From positions 6,262,001 to 6,326,000 of the forward strand of contig NW_015622541.1 of the NCBI RefSeq assembly GCF_000835495.1: 64,000 bases of DNA, read 5' to 3'. Below the pieces are notes generated by a model that was not told the origin of the DNA, made no database searches, and worked only from the letters and a program-made list of their open reading frames with translations. Below are positions 43,628-54,643 of the stretch, one piece after another; the stretch's first letter is position 1, and every line of letters begins with the position of its first letter. The translations under genes were made by a program, and so were the position numbers. Origin of the DNA: Cladophialophora immunda. Its lineage: Eukaryota > Ascomycota > Eurotiomycetes > Chaetothyriales > Herpotrichiellaceae.

Positions 43628-46564
43628 CCACAGCCCTTTGACATTGAATCGACATGCCGAGCATGATGCGGCATCCAGTCGATATTGTTTCCTTTCCTTC
43701 CTCATGTTTTGACTGAGTCAATGTTTCACGTTGCGAGCACCAGTATGCTCGTTTACACTTGTCTGGATAACAACAACTTTCATCTCTGAGAGAGTTTTTG
43801 AGGCACATTGCGGAGGGGTGATTGTCGGAATCTTTGATTGTACCGCAGCCGGTACTTTCACGAACTACACTACGCGTCAAAGTTGCAAATTGGGAGAATT
43901 ACGCTATCCACGCCCGGAGCGCAGATGAGTCGGAGCACCATCCGCCATTGTACAGGACGGTGGTATCAAGCATGAGTGTTTGGGCAACGACGGCTCTTGC
44001 TGTTCGCACACCAGGTGGATGAAGACCGGAAGGAAAATGGTTCTTGGGATAGGGGTCGCGATAGGGGTGGTACAGGGGGGGAGCGCGATGGGGGGGTGGG
44101 GGGGGGGAAGAAGTCTACGATGATGATGGATATGATGTCCCACAACCTTTTGAAAGCATGCGAAGAGCGTCGCGGTCTCCTTTTACGAAAATGGTGGTGA
44201 ATTCGTCTGGGAAGCTTTTTCGGCCCACCCACTCACTCCGTCTGTACAGATAGCCAGTTAGCGCAGCCTTGTAATTGAACCGAGAAATGTTATGAAAAAA
44301 AAATGATAGGTTTGTCTTAGTGCCTCGTGGCATTGGATTTGGGCACAGATAAGGCCGCGGTTGTCTTGCCTGTGTTCCGAGAATACTCTTGTCTTCTCTC
44401 TGTTACCGCATATGGAATCGGTGGTGATGGTTGCTAAAGGGGGGGAAGGGGGGAGGGGACTGGGCACGAGGAGGCCTCCTGTCGCTCAACCTGCCGGCTA
44501 AGTCGATCCCCGTGATCGACGGCGCAGAGATGGGCATCATGTCTCGCGCGGAACTCTTGTCACGCAAGCCACCATAGCAATAGCACAGTACAAGTACGGA
44601 GTGAAGACACGAGGTACTCGTAGGTACATAGACGCCTGGGCCACCGCGAGACAGAGGCGCGGATCTTGCCAATAGTAATAATACGCATTGACGCGTAAGA
44701 GGACGGAGTAGGGGGGAGGGAGGGAGGGCGGAGCACAGGCCATTGGTTTGTTATTGCTGTTTGTCTGTCTATCTGTCTGTTTGTTTGTGTGTCGATGTGT
44801 CTGGTCTGTTATTGACCTTGTTGACGTCCCTGGCTGGATTGACTATGCGGTGGTCAAGATCGAGCAAGTGTGGCGCGATGGAGTGGTGGAGAAACATCTT
44901 TGGCGTAGGGAGGAGGAGGAGAAGGTGGTGGGTTGTGGGCGCGGCGCTGGAGAATCATGGCGGTCGTGGCGGTGGATTGGCGCTTTGGTGGATGGCCGTG
45001 GCTGTGGCTGTGGCTGTGGCTGGTTCTGGGGGGGAAGGGGGCGCCACCACCGCCTAAGACCAAGATCTACTAAGTAGACGGGTGGGCGAGTTTTCTCGAC
45101 GCGTTTCGCTATCCATCCTGTTGGGCACCTCGATGGCCGCATTCCCTTACTGTCTCTCTCATCGAATTCCAGCTCTGCCTTTCCCCATCTTGGTCTCGCA
45201 AGCTATGGCGCTGAATTCCACTTTCAATTTACAAACAAGACCCTCCGACTCACCTTAGCACTCATAACGTCGTGGATTCCCCGCGACTTCAACGTGCAAA
45301 AGGATCTGTTCCCCCATACTTGTCACCATTCAACATTCTGAACCCGTCCTTTGCCTTGCTCCTTATACCGTCGTACGAGTGAGACGCCCCACAGACGGCT
45401 TTTCCTGTCCAGTCATCTGCCACCATGTTGCCATTTGCGATCGTGGCATTTTGGCCCACCTCGATCTCCATTCTCTTATAATGGTGCCCAGAAGCCCTTG
45501 ATATTTCCGGGTGTAGTACATTATCCAGTCCTTCACAAGTACTTGCGAGGAGCATGGCTTCCTGAGGTCCTTTCACGACCGCAGCTTCTTCATTTGCAAG
45601 TGCCCTCCGTGCCTGGGTGCAGGGAACAGGGTCTCGAGGTGGTCGAGAAATTCCGAGACATCATCGATGAGCTTCTTCAATACGGCCATTTTCCACGTGC
45701 TTGCGTGTATTGGCACCGAGACAGTTGTGCCGCTGCTGCTTCAATACAGACCCGATGCAAGGACAAAAGCTTGTGGAGACATGAACTTGCTGCCATGGGC
45801 AAAGATCCAAGGACATGGATATGGTGATGGATTTACTGAGCCTGGAACGCGCATGTTTCGATATCAAGGGCAGAGATGGGCGGGATCTCCTGAGTTGGGC
45901 GACGGCGAGGCAACATGGAGATATCATCAGGCGGTTATTGGAGATGGGCGCTCAGAAGGACGTTCAAGTGAGCGAGATCCTGTAGACCAATGTGTATTTC
46001 TAGGCTTATGACTCGCCTTGTACGGCGTTGGCGAACGTAACAATACGTCGCAGCGGTTGTTTGTGGTTGGCAGGAGCAGTCAGCTCGTGACGTCTCTGGA
46101 TCAATCCGCTCAAGGAATCACAAGATACATTCGGAAATCACAATTCTGTTCAGTGGAAGCACTCGATCTGTACATGCTCGAGTACAACTGATCGAGGAAG
46201 TTCTGTTTGGACCCATTTTGATATCACGTGCGCTCATTCGGACCGTCGCACGTTTTCCCAGTTTGGCGCTTCTGGCCTGCAAGACAACCCCAGGGTGGGC
46301 CTTCCTTGGCAGGTGGGGGAATCATCTGCGTCTAGAGATGCATCCGAGGCCTCATCAGCCATCAGAGTCACTTCGCACACCCACAACTCCTGTGCGAGCT
46401 CTGAGGATTTTACTTCGATTAGATCGCAGACACTGGGACCTGCATCACCCCTGAGATGTTGGGCTTTGAGCTGCGTCGAGAAGCCTAGAGTCCCGAAAGT
46501 GCACCCAAGCCCATCTTCGGCAATAGCCTGCCACCTTGCCACCAGTGCTGCTACCTATATCACC
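43628..46564. other. Gene-poor interval with G-rich and simple repeats
   Basis: No supported gene in 2.9 kb. It contains the G-tract cluster at 44051-44108, a TGTC/TTTG microsatellite at about 44755-44800 and GTGGCT repeats at about 44995-45020. Its last few hundred bases are the promoter of the next Zn2Cys6 gene. Confidence 0.5.
44051..44108 (+). repeat. G-tract cluster with G-quadruplex potential
   Basis: At least five runs of four or more G (AGGGG, AGGGG, CAGGGGGGG, TGGGGGGG, TGGGGGGGGGG) within 58 bases. This pattern can fold into a G-quadruplex. Confidence 0.55.
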
Positions 46565-49056
46565 ATGACTGAGCTTGCAAGGACAGCCTGCTGCCGTTGT
46601 CGAGAACAAAAGGTATTTGCAATGTCCGGCCACAAGTCTATACCATAACCCCCCGCTGCCGAGATCGTTGCCTTGCAGCTGACGCCTGCTGTCTCAAGTT
46701 GCGATGCTCTCGAGAACTACCCACATGTGCCCGATGTCTCAGGCTCAGCGCCGTCTGCGAATTTCCTGCGCCTCCAGACCGCAAAGTTCTCGCCGCCTTC
46801 CGCGCGCAACCCAAGAAGCGCAAGCTGGAGCACAACGCCAGTGACCGCTCTCCGAGAAACAATCCCTCAGCCGTCCCCAAACCCAGCTTCTCCAGCCCGG
46901 CGTCCCAGCCAGCGAACCACAATTCCGCTCCTTCTGCAGAACTGCGCTCTGACTCCCTTCTTCCTCTCTCCAGGTCACAGGAGAAGTTCTTGCAAGACGT
47001 CTACTTCACCTGCATGTTCAACTCGACCCTGGTATTCCATAAGCCGACGTTTTCGCGGGCTTGGGAGGAAGGACGGCTAGCACGACATGTCCTCCTCGCA
47101 GTCTATGCAACGGCTACAATGTAAGGTCCCGTCCGTGCTCGTCTGCTTCTACAACCTGACGGCTTGCAGCTTCTTGCCGTTCGACTCACCTCTTGCACGA
47201 CAGAATGCATCTCTTCTCCAGTCACTAGGTGACCTGAGAGCCCTTGGAAGACAATGGGCTATACGTGCTGGCAAAGAAGTTCTCCAGGACATTGATCAGC
47301 CCACTTTCGAGAGCGTCCAAACCTGTGAGATGCTCACATTGTATTGGTTCTCGGCTGGTGAATCCCAGAGGAATACCATGTTCTCTGGTATGTATTTCCT
47401 GCGGTGCTTCTCTGCCAACACTCTCTGATACGGACCATCAGGCATTGCATACAAAGCAGCTTGCACGCTGGGCTTGGACTCATCAGAGCCATCGACCGCA
47501 ACTGAGGACAGCCCCGCATCTGGAATAAGTCCAACTTGGCTTGAGGCAGAGGCAGTGCGACGTTGCTTCTGGGCCGTCTGGTTTACGCAGTGCATCAATT
47601 CTGATCACTCCGTTGTTGGCACCACCTACAACGATCGGGTCATGAACTTGTCTCTTCCAATAGCCGAGAGCTCCTTTAACGAAGGTGTCCAGCAGCCTCT
47701 AGAAAACCTTTCCAGCATTCTACAACAACACGCAACATTTGCGACCCAGAAAGATGCTGCTCCTAGCATTATGGCTGAACTCATGACTTTAATCTTTTAT
47801 TGGTACGTGTTTTAGACCTTTCTATACCAGTTCCTAAAAGAAGGGCAGGGTCAGGATTCGCAATCTTGTCCGAGTCACGGATCGCATCTCTGGCAGAGAC
47901 TGGCTGGCAGAGCTTTTTGAGCTGGAAGGCCGGCTGTCCACATGGTATTCGCAACTTCCCGATTCTTTGAAATATTCCAAACGAAATTTGTATGAACAAT
48001 TAGTGGTCCTTCAGCAGCCCGTGTACACCTTTGTGCATGCGCTGTACCACCAGTGTCGTCTTGTCCTTCATTCATCCTTGGTCCCCAAATTCAGTGGAAT
48101 TCGTCTCGACAGGGCAATTCCGTCAGAGGCAACAGCCCTCAGTGCTCGAATTGCCTTGAAGAGCGCTCAGCGCATCTCCGAGCTGGGTGCAGATGTGGGT
48201 TGCCCTTAAAAGACCAAAATCTGCAATTTAGAATCCCCTCCATCCCGTATTCTGGTGCTGATGATGACACAGATCCTAGCTCTTGATTGGGACCCTGCCC
48301 AAATAGCATCATTCGTCGGATATTGTATGTATGTCTCCGCGTCGATCCACATCGCCTTTCTCTGCTCCAGAGATGCGACCCTCGCAGTCCCCGCCAGAGC
48401 CAATTTGATGGCCAGCCTGAAGCTGCTCAAGTCGATGAAGATGTATTGGACGAATTTGCAGAGACTGGTGAGTACAACGCAATATAGGTCAGCCTTAGGC
48501 TAACAAAGCCTGCAAGTGGGTCCGAATCAATATGCTCTACGGAGCCCAGATGTCGAGACGGTTGGCTTCGGCAAGAGAAGGGATGGCGGGTTCCACGGAG
48601 CCGCAAGCGAACTTCAGCGAACTTGATGAAGTCGCCGGTGAACCACGAGACGTCGGACAATTGGCCGAGCCACTTGCCGACTCTGTCCTGGATTATACCC
48701 TGAGGCGGTTGAGACCGGACAGAGCCGTCCTTTCTCCGGCTGCTCAAGCGCTTGAAAGACAGCCATGTCCAGACGATTTATCTCAATTGATGGACGAAGA
48801 CTCAAGCTCATCACTAAACCCATCATCCCAGTCAGCAAGGCCAGAGGGTCCGATACCTTCGATGGGGCTGGACCAATCTAATTATCTTGTCTCTACAGCT
48901 CCACAGATGGTCGGAGGTTGGGATCGCATGCGGACGCCGACTATGCAGTCTCTGAACAATGACGGGCTAGACTGGTGGGAGGTGAGTCTGGACAACATCC
49001 AACAGCCGATACTGCCGTATGAAGAGCTCTTCAATCTGGATTTCAACTTATCATAG
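46565..49056 (+). CDS. Zn2Cys6 transcription factor, seven exons
   Basis: CDS join(46565..46612,46699..47120,47170..47387,47442..47802,47849..48194,48273..48467,48517..49056), 709 residues. The zinc cluster (C9, C12, C19, C26, C29, C36) is split by the first intron after the third lysine-rich turn, a common arrangement. The regulatory domain includes QDVYFTCMFNSTLVFHKPTF, AVRRCFWAVWFTQCI and YVSASIHIAFL. Every junction restores frame and family-like sequence; all introns are 46-86 bases. The C-terminal 180 residues are acidic and Ser/Gln-rich, ending with aromatic-acidic patches (LDWWEVSLDN, PYEELFNLDFNL) typical of activation domains. It is followed on the same strand by the cupin, the NCS1 permease and the hydrolase, so it is a candidate pathway-specific regulator for them. 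Confidence 0.9.
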
Positions 49057-49328
49057 CGTCAATGCCTGCGTGGAGCCGACGGAAGGCTCAGGTCGGGTTC
49101 CACCGTACTTGGGCAGCCATCGGTCCGAAGAACACCCAGTGCGTCGGTGAGTCTTATGGGTTCATGTCCCATCTCCAGCGAGAAAGGGCCTATGATCTCA
49201 ATCATATATATTATCTGGTTCCAGCAATCGGCTCTACGATCTCATCAACCACATCGACACACCGTTGGTCTCATTAAAGTTATATACCTAGTCATTTCGC
49301 AGACTCTACACGACGCTGCTCTGAAACC

Positions 49329-49865
49329 ATGGCCGATAAAAACACTAATAGAAAGCCTCAGCGCTTCATTACCGGTCACAACGTTGATGGCAAGGGTATT
49401 ATCGAAGTTGTTGACGAAGGATCATGGCGGAAAATCGACAACGACATTGTGAGATACAACGAAATGTGGTCGACAAGCACCTTTCCGATCGATATCCAGA
49501 ACGACGACAATTTGAAGAAAGAGAAGACTGTCATGTCTCTGTCTTTACCCAACGGCACAGTATTGAGGATGGTCGACCGGTCCCCAGGCTCCTCCTCGGC
49601 CATGCACCGCACCCAGAGCCTTGATTATGGTGTGGTCATCGAAGGCGAGATGGAGCTGATCATGGATTCTGGGCAGATTGTCACATTGAAAAGAGGGGAT
49701 GTCTGCATTCAGCGAGGGACTTTGCATCAATGGCGAAACCCTGGAAGTACCTGGAACAGGATGCTCTTTGTCTTGATCGATGCTTTACCGCTGGAGGTGG
49801 GTGGGATAGTTCACAGAGGCGAGACAGGCTACGAGCACGTCAAAGAGATAGGTTCTCGTCTCTAA
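49329..49865 (+). CDS. Small cupin-fold protein
   Basis: A single-exon product of 178 residues with one cupin barrel at about residues 80-160. Recognisable are the first motif around AMHRTQSLDYGVVIEGEMEL, the loop GQIVTLKRGDVCIQ, and the second motif GTLHQWRNPGS with its histidine. The metal set looks reduced compared with dioxygenases (one His in each motif plus Glu), so it may be a small isomerase or hydrolase, or a binding protein, rather than an oxygenase. Such short fungal cupins are common in metabolite and catabolic clusters. It starts 270 bases after the regulator stop and is probably cytosolic. Confidence 0.85.
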   Translation: MADKNTNRKPQRFITGHNVDGKGIIEVVDEGSWRKIDNDIVRYNEMWSTSTFPIDIQNDDNLKKEKTVMSLSLPNGTVLRMVDRSPGSSSAMHRTQSLDYGVVIEGEMELIMDSGQIVTLKRGDVCIQRGTLHQWRNPGSTWNRMLFVLIDALPLEVGGIVHRGETGYEHVKEIGSRL

Positions 49866-50652
49866 AGGGCTTTGGCAGTGTGGTGGGGGCTCCGACAGAA
49901 GTTGGGAAGAAACATAGACTCGTCAGTGGTGTCTTCCGAATGTGAATAGAGACTCTCTCTTGACAGCAATCAAATCACGACGTTTAGAGCACACCTTCGC
50001 ATGATATTAAACTGTGAAATTCGCCCTGAATACAGTGGAAGAGCGTCCATTTGTGGCAGGGTGGCGTGCACACCTGGCTGCAATGAGGCTTTGGCTTTGA
50101 GACCGAGAGCTTCCCATGTTGATCCCTTTGAGCAGCGGCAGGGAACGGTGAGAGAAGTCTGACGAATACGGGCGGGAGATTGGAGTTAACGGCCAAAACT
50201 CCGTGGACTTGACGATAAGGTTATGCTCCCACTGTGCTTGGTCGACAGTAGCGACTCGCAATACAGCTGTCGACCCGCTGATGGTCATGCTGTTGTGTGT
50301 ATCCCGAGGTTCAACGTCGAAGCATATCTGAAGCATTCGGGCCGAACGACCCCAGCCTGAACAACCCCGAACCTCTTGGCCTCTGCTCAACACAGCGAGT
50401 CCCCAACCAATCCAGACTGCGGGAGAGCTTCACCACGAAAGCCTCAGCCCAATGACTGAGGTTCTGGACCCAAGGAGATGAACCAGCCATTCCCATTCTA
50501 TGCAAAACCTGGGGGCCCGCAGTAGCGAACCCAAAGGGACAGGACAGTGCGAGCCAAGCACTCCCAGATTGATAAAAGAGGCCTTGCTTTCGCCTTGCCT
50601 ACTGCTACTCCCACAACTCTCCTATCCTCCTCCTGAGCTTCTCTCGAACAAC
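49866..50652. other. Intergenic, promoter of NCS1 permease
   Basis: No gene supported. The last 90 bases are a CT-rich leader before the permease ATG. Confidence 0.45.
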
Positions 50653-52637
50653 ATGTCGTCTTCAGTCAAGACTGCCTTGCGTCGTCTCGAAGTCAAGCAT
50701 GACGGCGAGGTCTACTCGGACAGACCTCCCACGAGATGGGGCAACCGAGACATATTCCCCGTGCCGCCGGAGCAACGTCGCTATACAGTCATTTCCTACA
50801 TCTCCTACTGGTCCATAGCCTCCCTGAGCGTCACCTCTTGGGCGTATGGTGGAAGCGTCGTGGCCCTCGGCTTGAGCGCCGGAGAGGGAATTGCCTGCGC
50901 CATTATTGGGTCAGTCTTCGTGGGCATCTTTGCTTTCCTCTGTGGCCATCCAGGGGCAACTATGCACGTAGGGTAAGTTGCATGCCTCGTCTTCCAGTCT
51001 AAGCCGTTCTAACCGCGTTTGATGCCTCAGATTCACGGCTTTGGCGAGAGTGACATTTGGACTCTACGGTTCATATGTCCCAGTGCTCCTTCTGGTGTTT
51101 GAAAATGTCGTCTTTGTAGGTTATTCTCAGCCTCGCCCCAACTAGGCTGACTGGTCGATCAGTTCGGCATCCATGGTTACTTCGGCGGCCTGGCGGCAAC
51201 GATTGTCATCAACGCTCTGTCCCCAGGCTTTATGAATTGGAAGAATACACTTCCAGAAAGGTGCGTTCTGGCCTCAAGACCACCGCCTATCTGTGCTAAC
51301 CTGTTTCAAAGCGCCGCCATCACCTCTCAAGCACTAATCGGCTTCGTCATCTACATCGTCGTCTTCTTGCTCTTGTTGTTGATCCACCCCTCGAAGCTCA
51401 GACGGCTGGTCTGGCCCGCCGCCATCATCATTGCAGTGGTTTTCCTAGGCCTTCTCGGTTGGGCCGTCAGTGCCAACGGCGGGACAGTTGGAAACCTGCT
51501 GGCTGGCAAGATCCATCTCTCTTCGACCAACAAGTCCTTCGCGATGCTCTATGCGATATCCAGCGCCGCAGGGTCGTCCACCGCCTTCTCCAGTCGTATC
51601 TCGGACTGGACGCGCTTCGCCCGGACCAAGCACGCGGCTACGGTCCCCATGCTGGTCTTTGCGCCAATTTTCGGCTGCATTGGCCCCCTTTTTGGTATTC
51701 TCGCTACGAGCGCAGTTTACTCGAGGTATCAAGTCGTCGAATGGAATCCACTTGGTCTACTGCTCTACGTGCAGCAGACTCAGTATACAGCTGCATGCAG
51801 AGCAGCCACCTTTTTTGCAGGCCTGGGGCTTTTCTGCGCAATTCTCATGGTGAGTACCAGCCAAGGAGACATCTTGTATACTTGATCCGCTGACCAATCT
51901 TCCCCCCGACTAGAACAATCTTATGGGCAAGATCATCTGCGCTGGGATGGACTGTGCAGGGTTGTTTCCCAAATACATCACGACTCGTCGTGGCAGCTAC
52001 ATACTCACTATTATCGGCGTTCTCATCCAGCCTTGGAGACTCGTGAATGGGTCAAGCACTTTCTTGACAGTTCTGGCTTCCTTTGGGGGTACGTATCTCA
52101 AATCCCTGATTCGTCGATGGACTGGGAACTAACGCGAGTAAAGTCTTTGTCGCTCCAATGACTGGCATCATAGCCGCAGACTACTGGATTATCCGAAGAC
52201 GCAAGTGGGTGATACCTGACATCTACAAACAGGATGGCATTTATTGGTACTCACTTGGTGTCAACTGGCGGGCATATGTGGCCTTTATTATGAGCTTTGT
52301 CTTTGACTTACGTGAGTTCGCGCCTTTCCACTCCTGTCAAACGGATGTCACTGACAACAGGTTCTCAGCCGGGTTTGCTGCTTCTGTCAATCACACCGCG
52401 ATTGCACCGGGATGGACTCGGATGTACGACATGTCCTACATTGTCAACCTGGCCATAGCGACCTTGATATTCTGCTGCCTTTCGTTCGCCTTTCCTCCGA
52501 AGGGACTGGGAGTCGCTGGGGCATGGGATGATGTGTCTGTCGTGGAAGAAAGCAAAACGACCGAACTGGCGGTGGACCAAGAAAAGGAGGAGCGCGTCTA
52601 CGAGGTCGAATGCTTGCCGACGTCGACCACTACATGA
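50653..52637 (+). CDS. NCS1-family purine/pyrimidine-type permease
   Basis: CDS join(50653..50972,51031..51115,51163..51260,51312..51849,51914..52088,52144..52311,52369..52637), 550 residues. It is a nucleobase:cation symporter-1 of twelve membrane segments, the family that imports uracil, allantoin, cytosine/purines, thiamine, nicotinamide riboside or pyridoxine. Seen in order: cytosolic RWGNRDIFPVPPEQR; segment 1 with YWSIASLSVTSWAYGGS, segment 3 with FGIHGYFGGL, segment 6 with AAGSSTAFSSRISDWTRFAR, and TM8-10 with NNLMGKIICAGMDCAGLFPKY and PMTGIIAADYW. Substrate cannot be assigned; the SWAYGGS and GYFGG contexts resemble the Fur/allantoin side. Introns 3 and 6 are multiples of three without stop codons. 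It probably feeds the co-located hydrolase and cupin. Confidence 0.92.
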
Positions 52638-53425
52638 AGCAGACCGAGGTGCTCCTGCTTGTGCAAGCACAGCCAGTTTGTGATTGACGCAGTGGTTCTT
52701 GATGTGACAGAAGGTGCCAAAATTGTTGCCCATAGTTGGAAGTACTTTGTGTGAATTTCTCCCTCCACGCCACTTGTCGAGGCAGAGTCGAGATCATAGT
52801 ACATAACATGCAGAAAAGTCTGGGTTTCAATCAATCATCGAGGCTATTGTTGTCTATACAGTGTGCCGTGAGCTGTCCGACTCAACAATTGACCCCATTG
52901 GAATCAGATTCGATTTGATCCACAACATTATGGGCTACATTTGTCTGGCTGGAACGCACTTCATGGTGCTACCTATCCAACGAACGCTGCACACACAGTA
53001 GATGTTCGCAGCTCGCGCCACTTCATCAACCTGAATGTGTCATGCGTCCTTCTGAGCCAAGACGCCGCCCACGATTATCGAAGCTCAATGTGTCGAAATT
53101 TCTGCTCATGACGCTCTGCCTTGCACCAGTGGACGTTCGGGCCGAATGCTGGAGTGGCGAATCGGACACACCCCCACAAATGTCTCATTTGTGGAGAGGC
53201 TCTTGTGGAGGCGATCCGGAGTACAACATCTACTCTGTACATCATGTGGATTCACTGTAGTTTCCGACCTCGGGGCCGAGCTTGATGGACTACAAGTCCG
53301 TTTATGACTTAAATGAGAGGGTAAAGTCAGGTTCAGTCAACAAGTTATAGTCCTCGATCACAACAAGAAACTAGACAGCCTCAAAGTCCGGACACATTGA
53401 TATTGAAGTCTCAAGAAAGGTCAGA
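52638..53425. other. Intergenic, promoter of alpha/beta hydrolase
   Basis: No gene or motif supported. It is clearly less GC-rich than the hydrolase gene that follows. Confidence 0.45.
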
Positions 53426-54643
53426 ATGCCTGAGGAAGCACCAGTCGAAATTGGCAAGAACCATGTGTTCTCATCCGGGCGGAGCTCGACCCGCTACTTC
53501 AAGGACGGGTACTTTGATTACAACTTTGAGAAGTTCTTGGGGCTGGCGACCTACTCGGGAGCCGAGATAGCAGAGTGCTTCGAGACCGCCGCGCGGATGA
53601 CGGACGGCGACACCGAAAGCTGGATCCAGGCGTGGACCAGTACCGCGCGCCGTGTCGAGGCTTACGCGGAGAACGCCATGAAGGGAGGCCACAAGGTCAG
53701 CGCCCGGGAAGCCTGGCTCCGCGCGACAACGTACTACCAAGCCGCCTTCTTCTTCGTCCCGGACAAGGATCCCCGAAAGGACGAGCTGTACTGGAAGCAC
53801 ACGGGCTGCTTCCAATCGGCGGGGAAGCTGTTCGACCCACCGTACGAGCCGCTCGCGATTCCGTACGAGGGGAAGACCCTCTTTGGGTACTTCTTGCGCT
53901 GCGACGACAAGCCACGGCCCACGGTGCTCATCCAGATGGGCGCGGACGGCAGCTCCGAGCAAATCTACTTCTCGGGAGGCGGCGCCGCGGCTCTCCGTCG
54001 CGGGTACAACGCCCTCATCTTTGAGGGACCCGGTCAGACCGGCACGTTCATGCGCGATCGCAGCCTCAATTATCGCTACGACTGGGAGGTGCCCGTCGCC
54101 GCGGTGGTCGACTATGCCCTGACCAGGCCGGAGGTTGATCCGAAGCGGATTGCGCTGATTGCATACAGCATGGGAGGCTACTTCGGGCCCCGGGCAGTCG
54201 CCTTTGAGAAGCGCATCGCCGCGTGCATTGCAAGTGGCTTGGTCCCGTCCATGATGGCGCTGGCCGGGAAGCGGCTCGAAGACATCAAGAAGGCCAACGG
54301 CAAGTATAACCACGCCGCGCGGTGGGCGCTGTTCGAGCACATGCCCAAGTACGGCTTCAACAACGACGTCCAAGACCTCGACAAGCTGGAGGCCATATGG
54401 AACAAGTTCTCGCTCTACGGGCTCGAGGACAAGATCACCTGTCCGCTCCTGGTGGTCCAGGCCGCCGCCGAGGGCGAGCGCCAGACCGAGATCGCGAAGG
54501 TCTTCTTCGACAAGCTGCCCAACCCGAAGAACAAGTTCCGCCTCACCACGGAGGACGACGCGGCCGAGATGCACTGCCAGAAGGGGAACGCGATGCTTCT
54601 GCACGCGATCGAGTTTGACTGGTTGGACGATGTGCTGGCTTGA
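53426..54643 (+). CDS. Alpha/beta hydrolase of the DHPON-hydrolase/FrsA-like group
   Basis: A single-exon product of 405 residues. An N-terminal helical cap of about 140 residues (EAWLRATTYYQAAFFFVP) precedes the hydrolase core. The core has VLIQMGADGSSEQIYF, NALIFEGPGQTGTFM, nucleophile S248 in AYSMGGYFGPR, an acid-bearing strand near ITCPLLVVQAAAE, and the likely base H383 in EMHCQKGN. The order and long cap fit 2,6-dihydroxypseudooxynicotine hydrolase-like C-C hydrolases and fungal pigment-side hydrolases; the reaction cannot be fixed. Third codon positions are almost all G or C, much more than in neighbouring genes, and it lacks introns, so horizontal acquisition is possible but unproven. 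A 377-residue antisense frame is a by-product of that GC bias. Confidence 0.9.
   Translation: MPEEAPVEIGKNHVFSSGRSSTRYFKDGYFDYNFEKFLGLATYSGAEIAECFETAARMTDGDTESWIQAWTSTARRVEAYAENAMKGGHKVSAREAWLRATTYYQAAFFFVPDKDPRKDELYWKHTGCFQSAGKLFDPPYEPLAIPYEGKTLFGYFLRCDDKPRPTVLIQMGADGSSEQIYFSGGGAAALRRGYNALIFEGPGQTGTFMRDRSLNYRYDWEVPVAAVVDYALTRPEVDPKRIALIAYSMGGYFGPRAVAFEKRIAACIASGLVPSMMALAGKRLEDIKKANGKYNHAARWALFEHMPKYGFNNDVQDLDKLEAIWNKFSLYGLEDKITCPLLVVQAAAEGERQTEIAKVFFDKLPNPKNKFRLTTEDDAAEMHCQKGNAMLLHAIEFDWLDDVLA

Noticed and set aside
53471..54604. 377-residue minus-strand frame
   Set aside because: Antisense of the alpha/beta hydrolase; high GC3 removes stop codons on the complement. No motifs.
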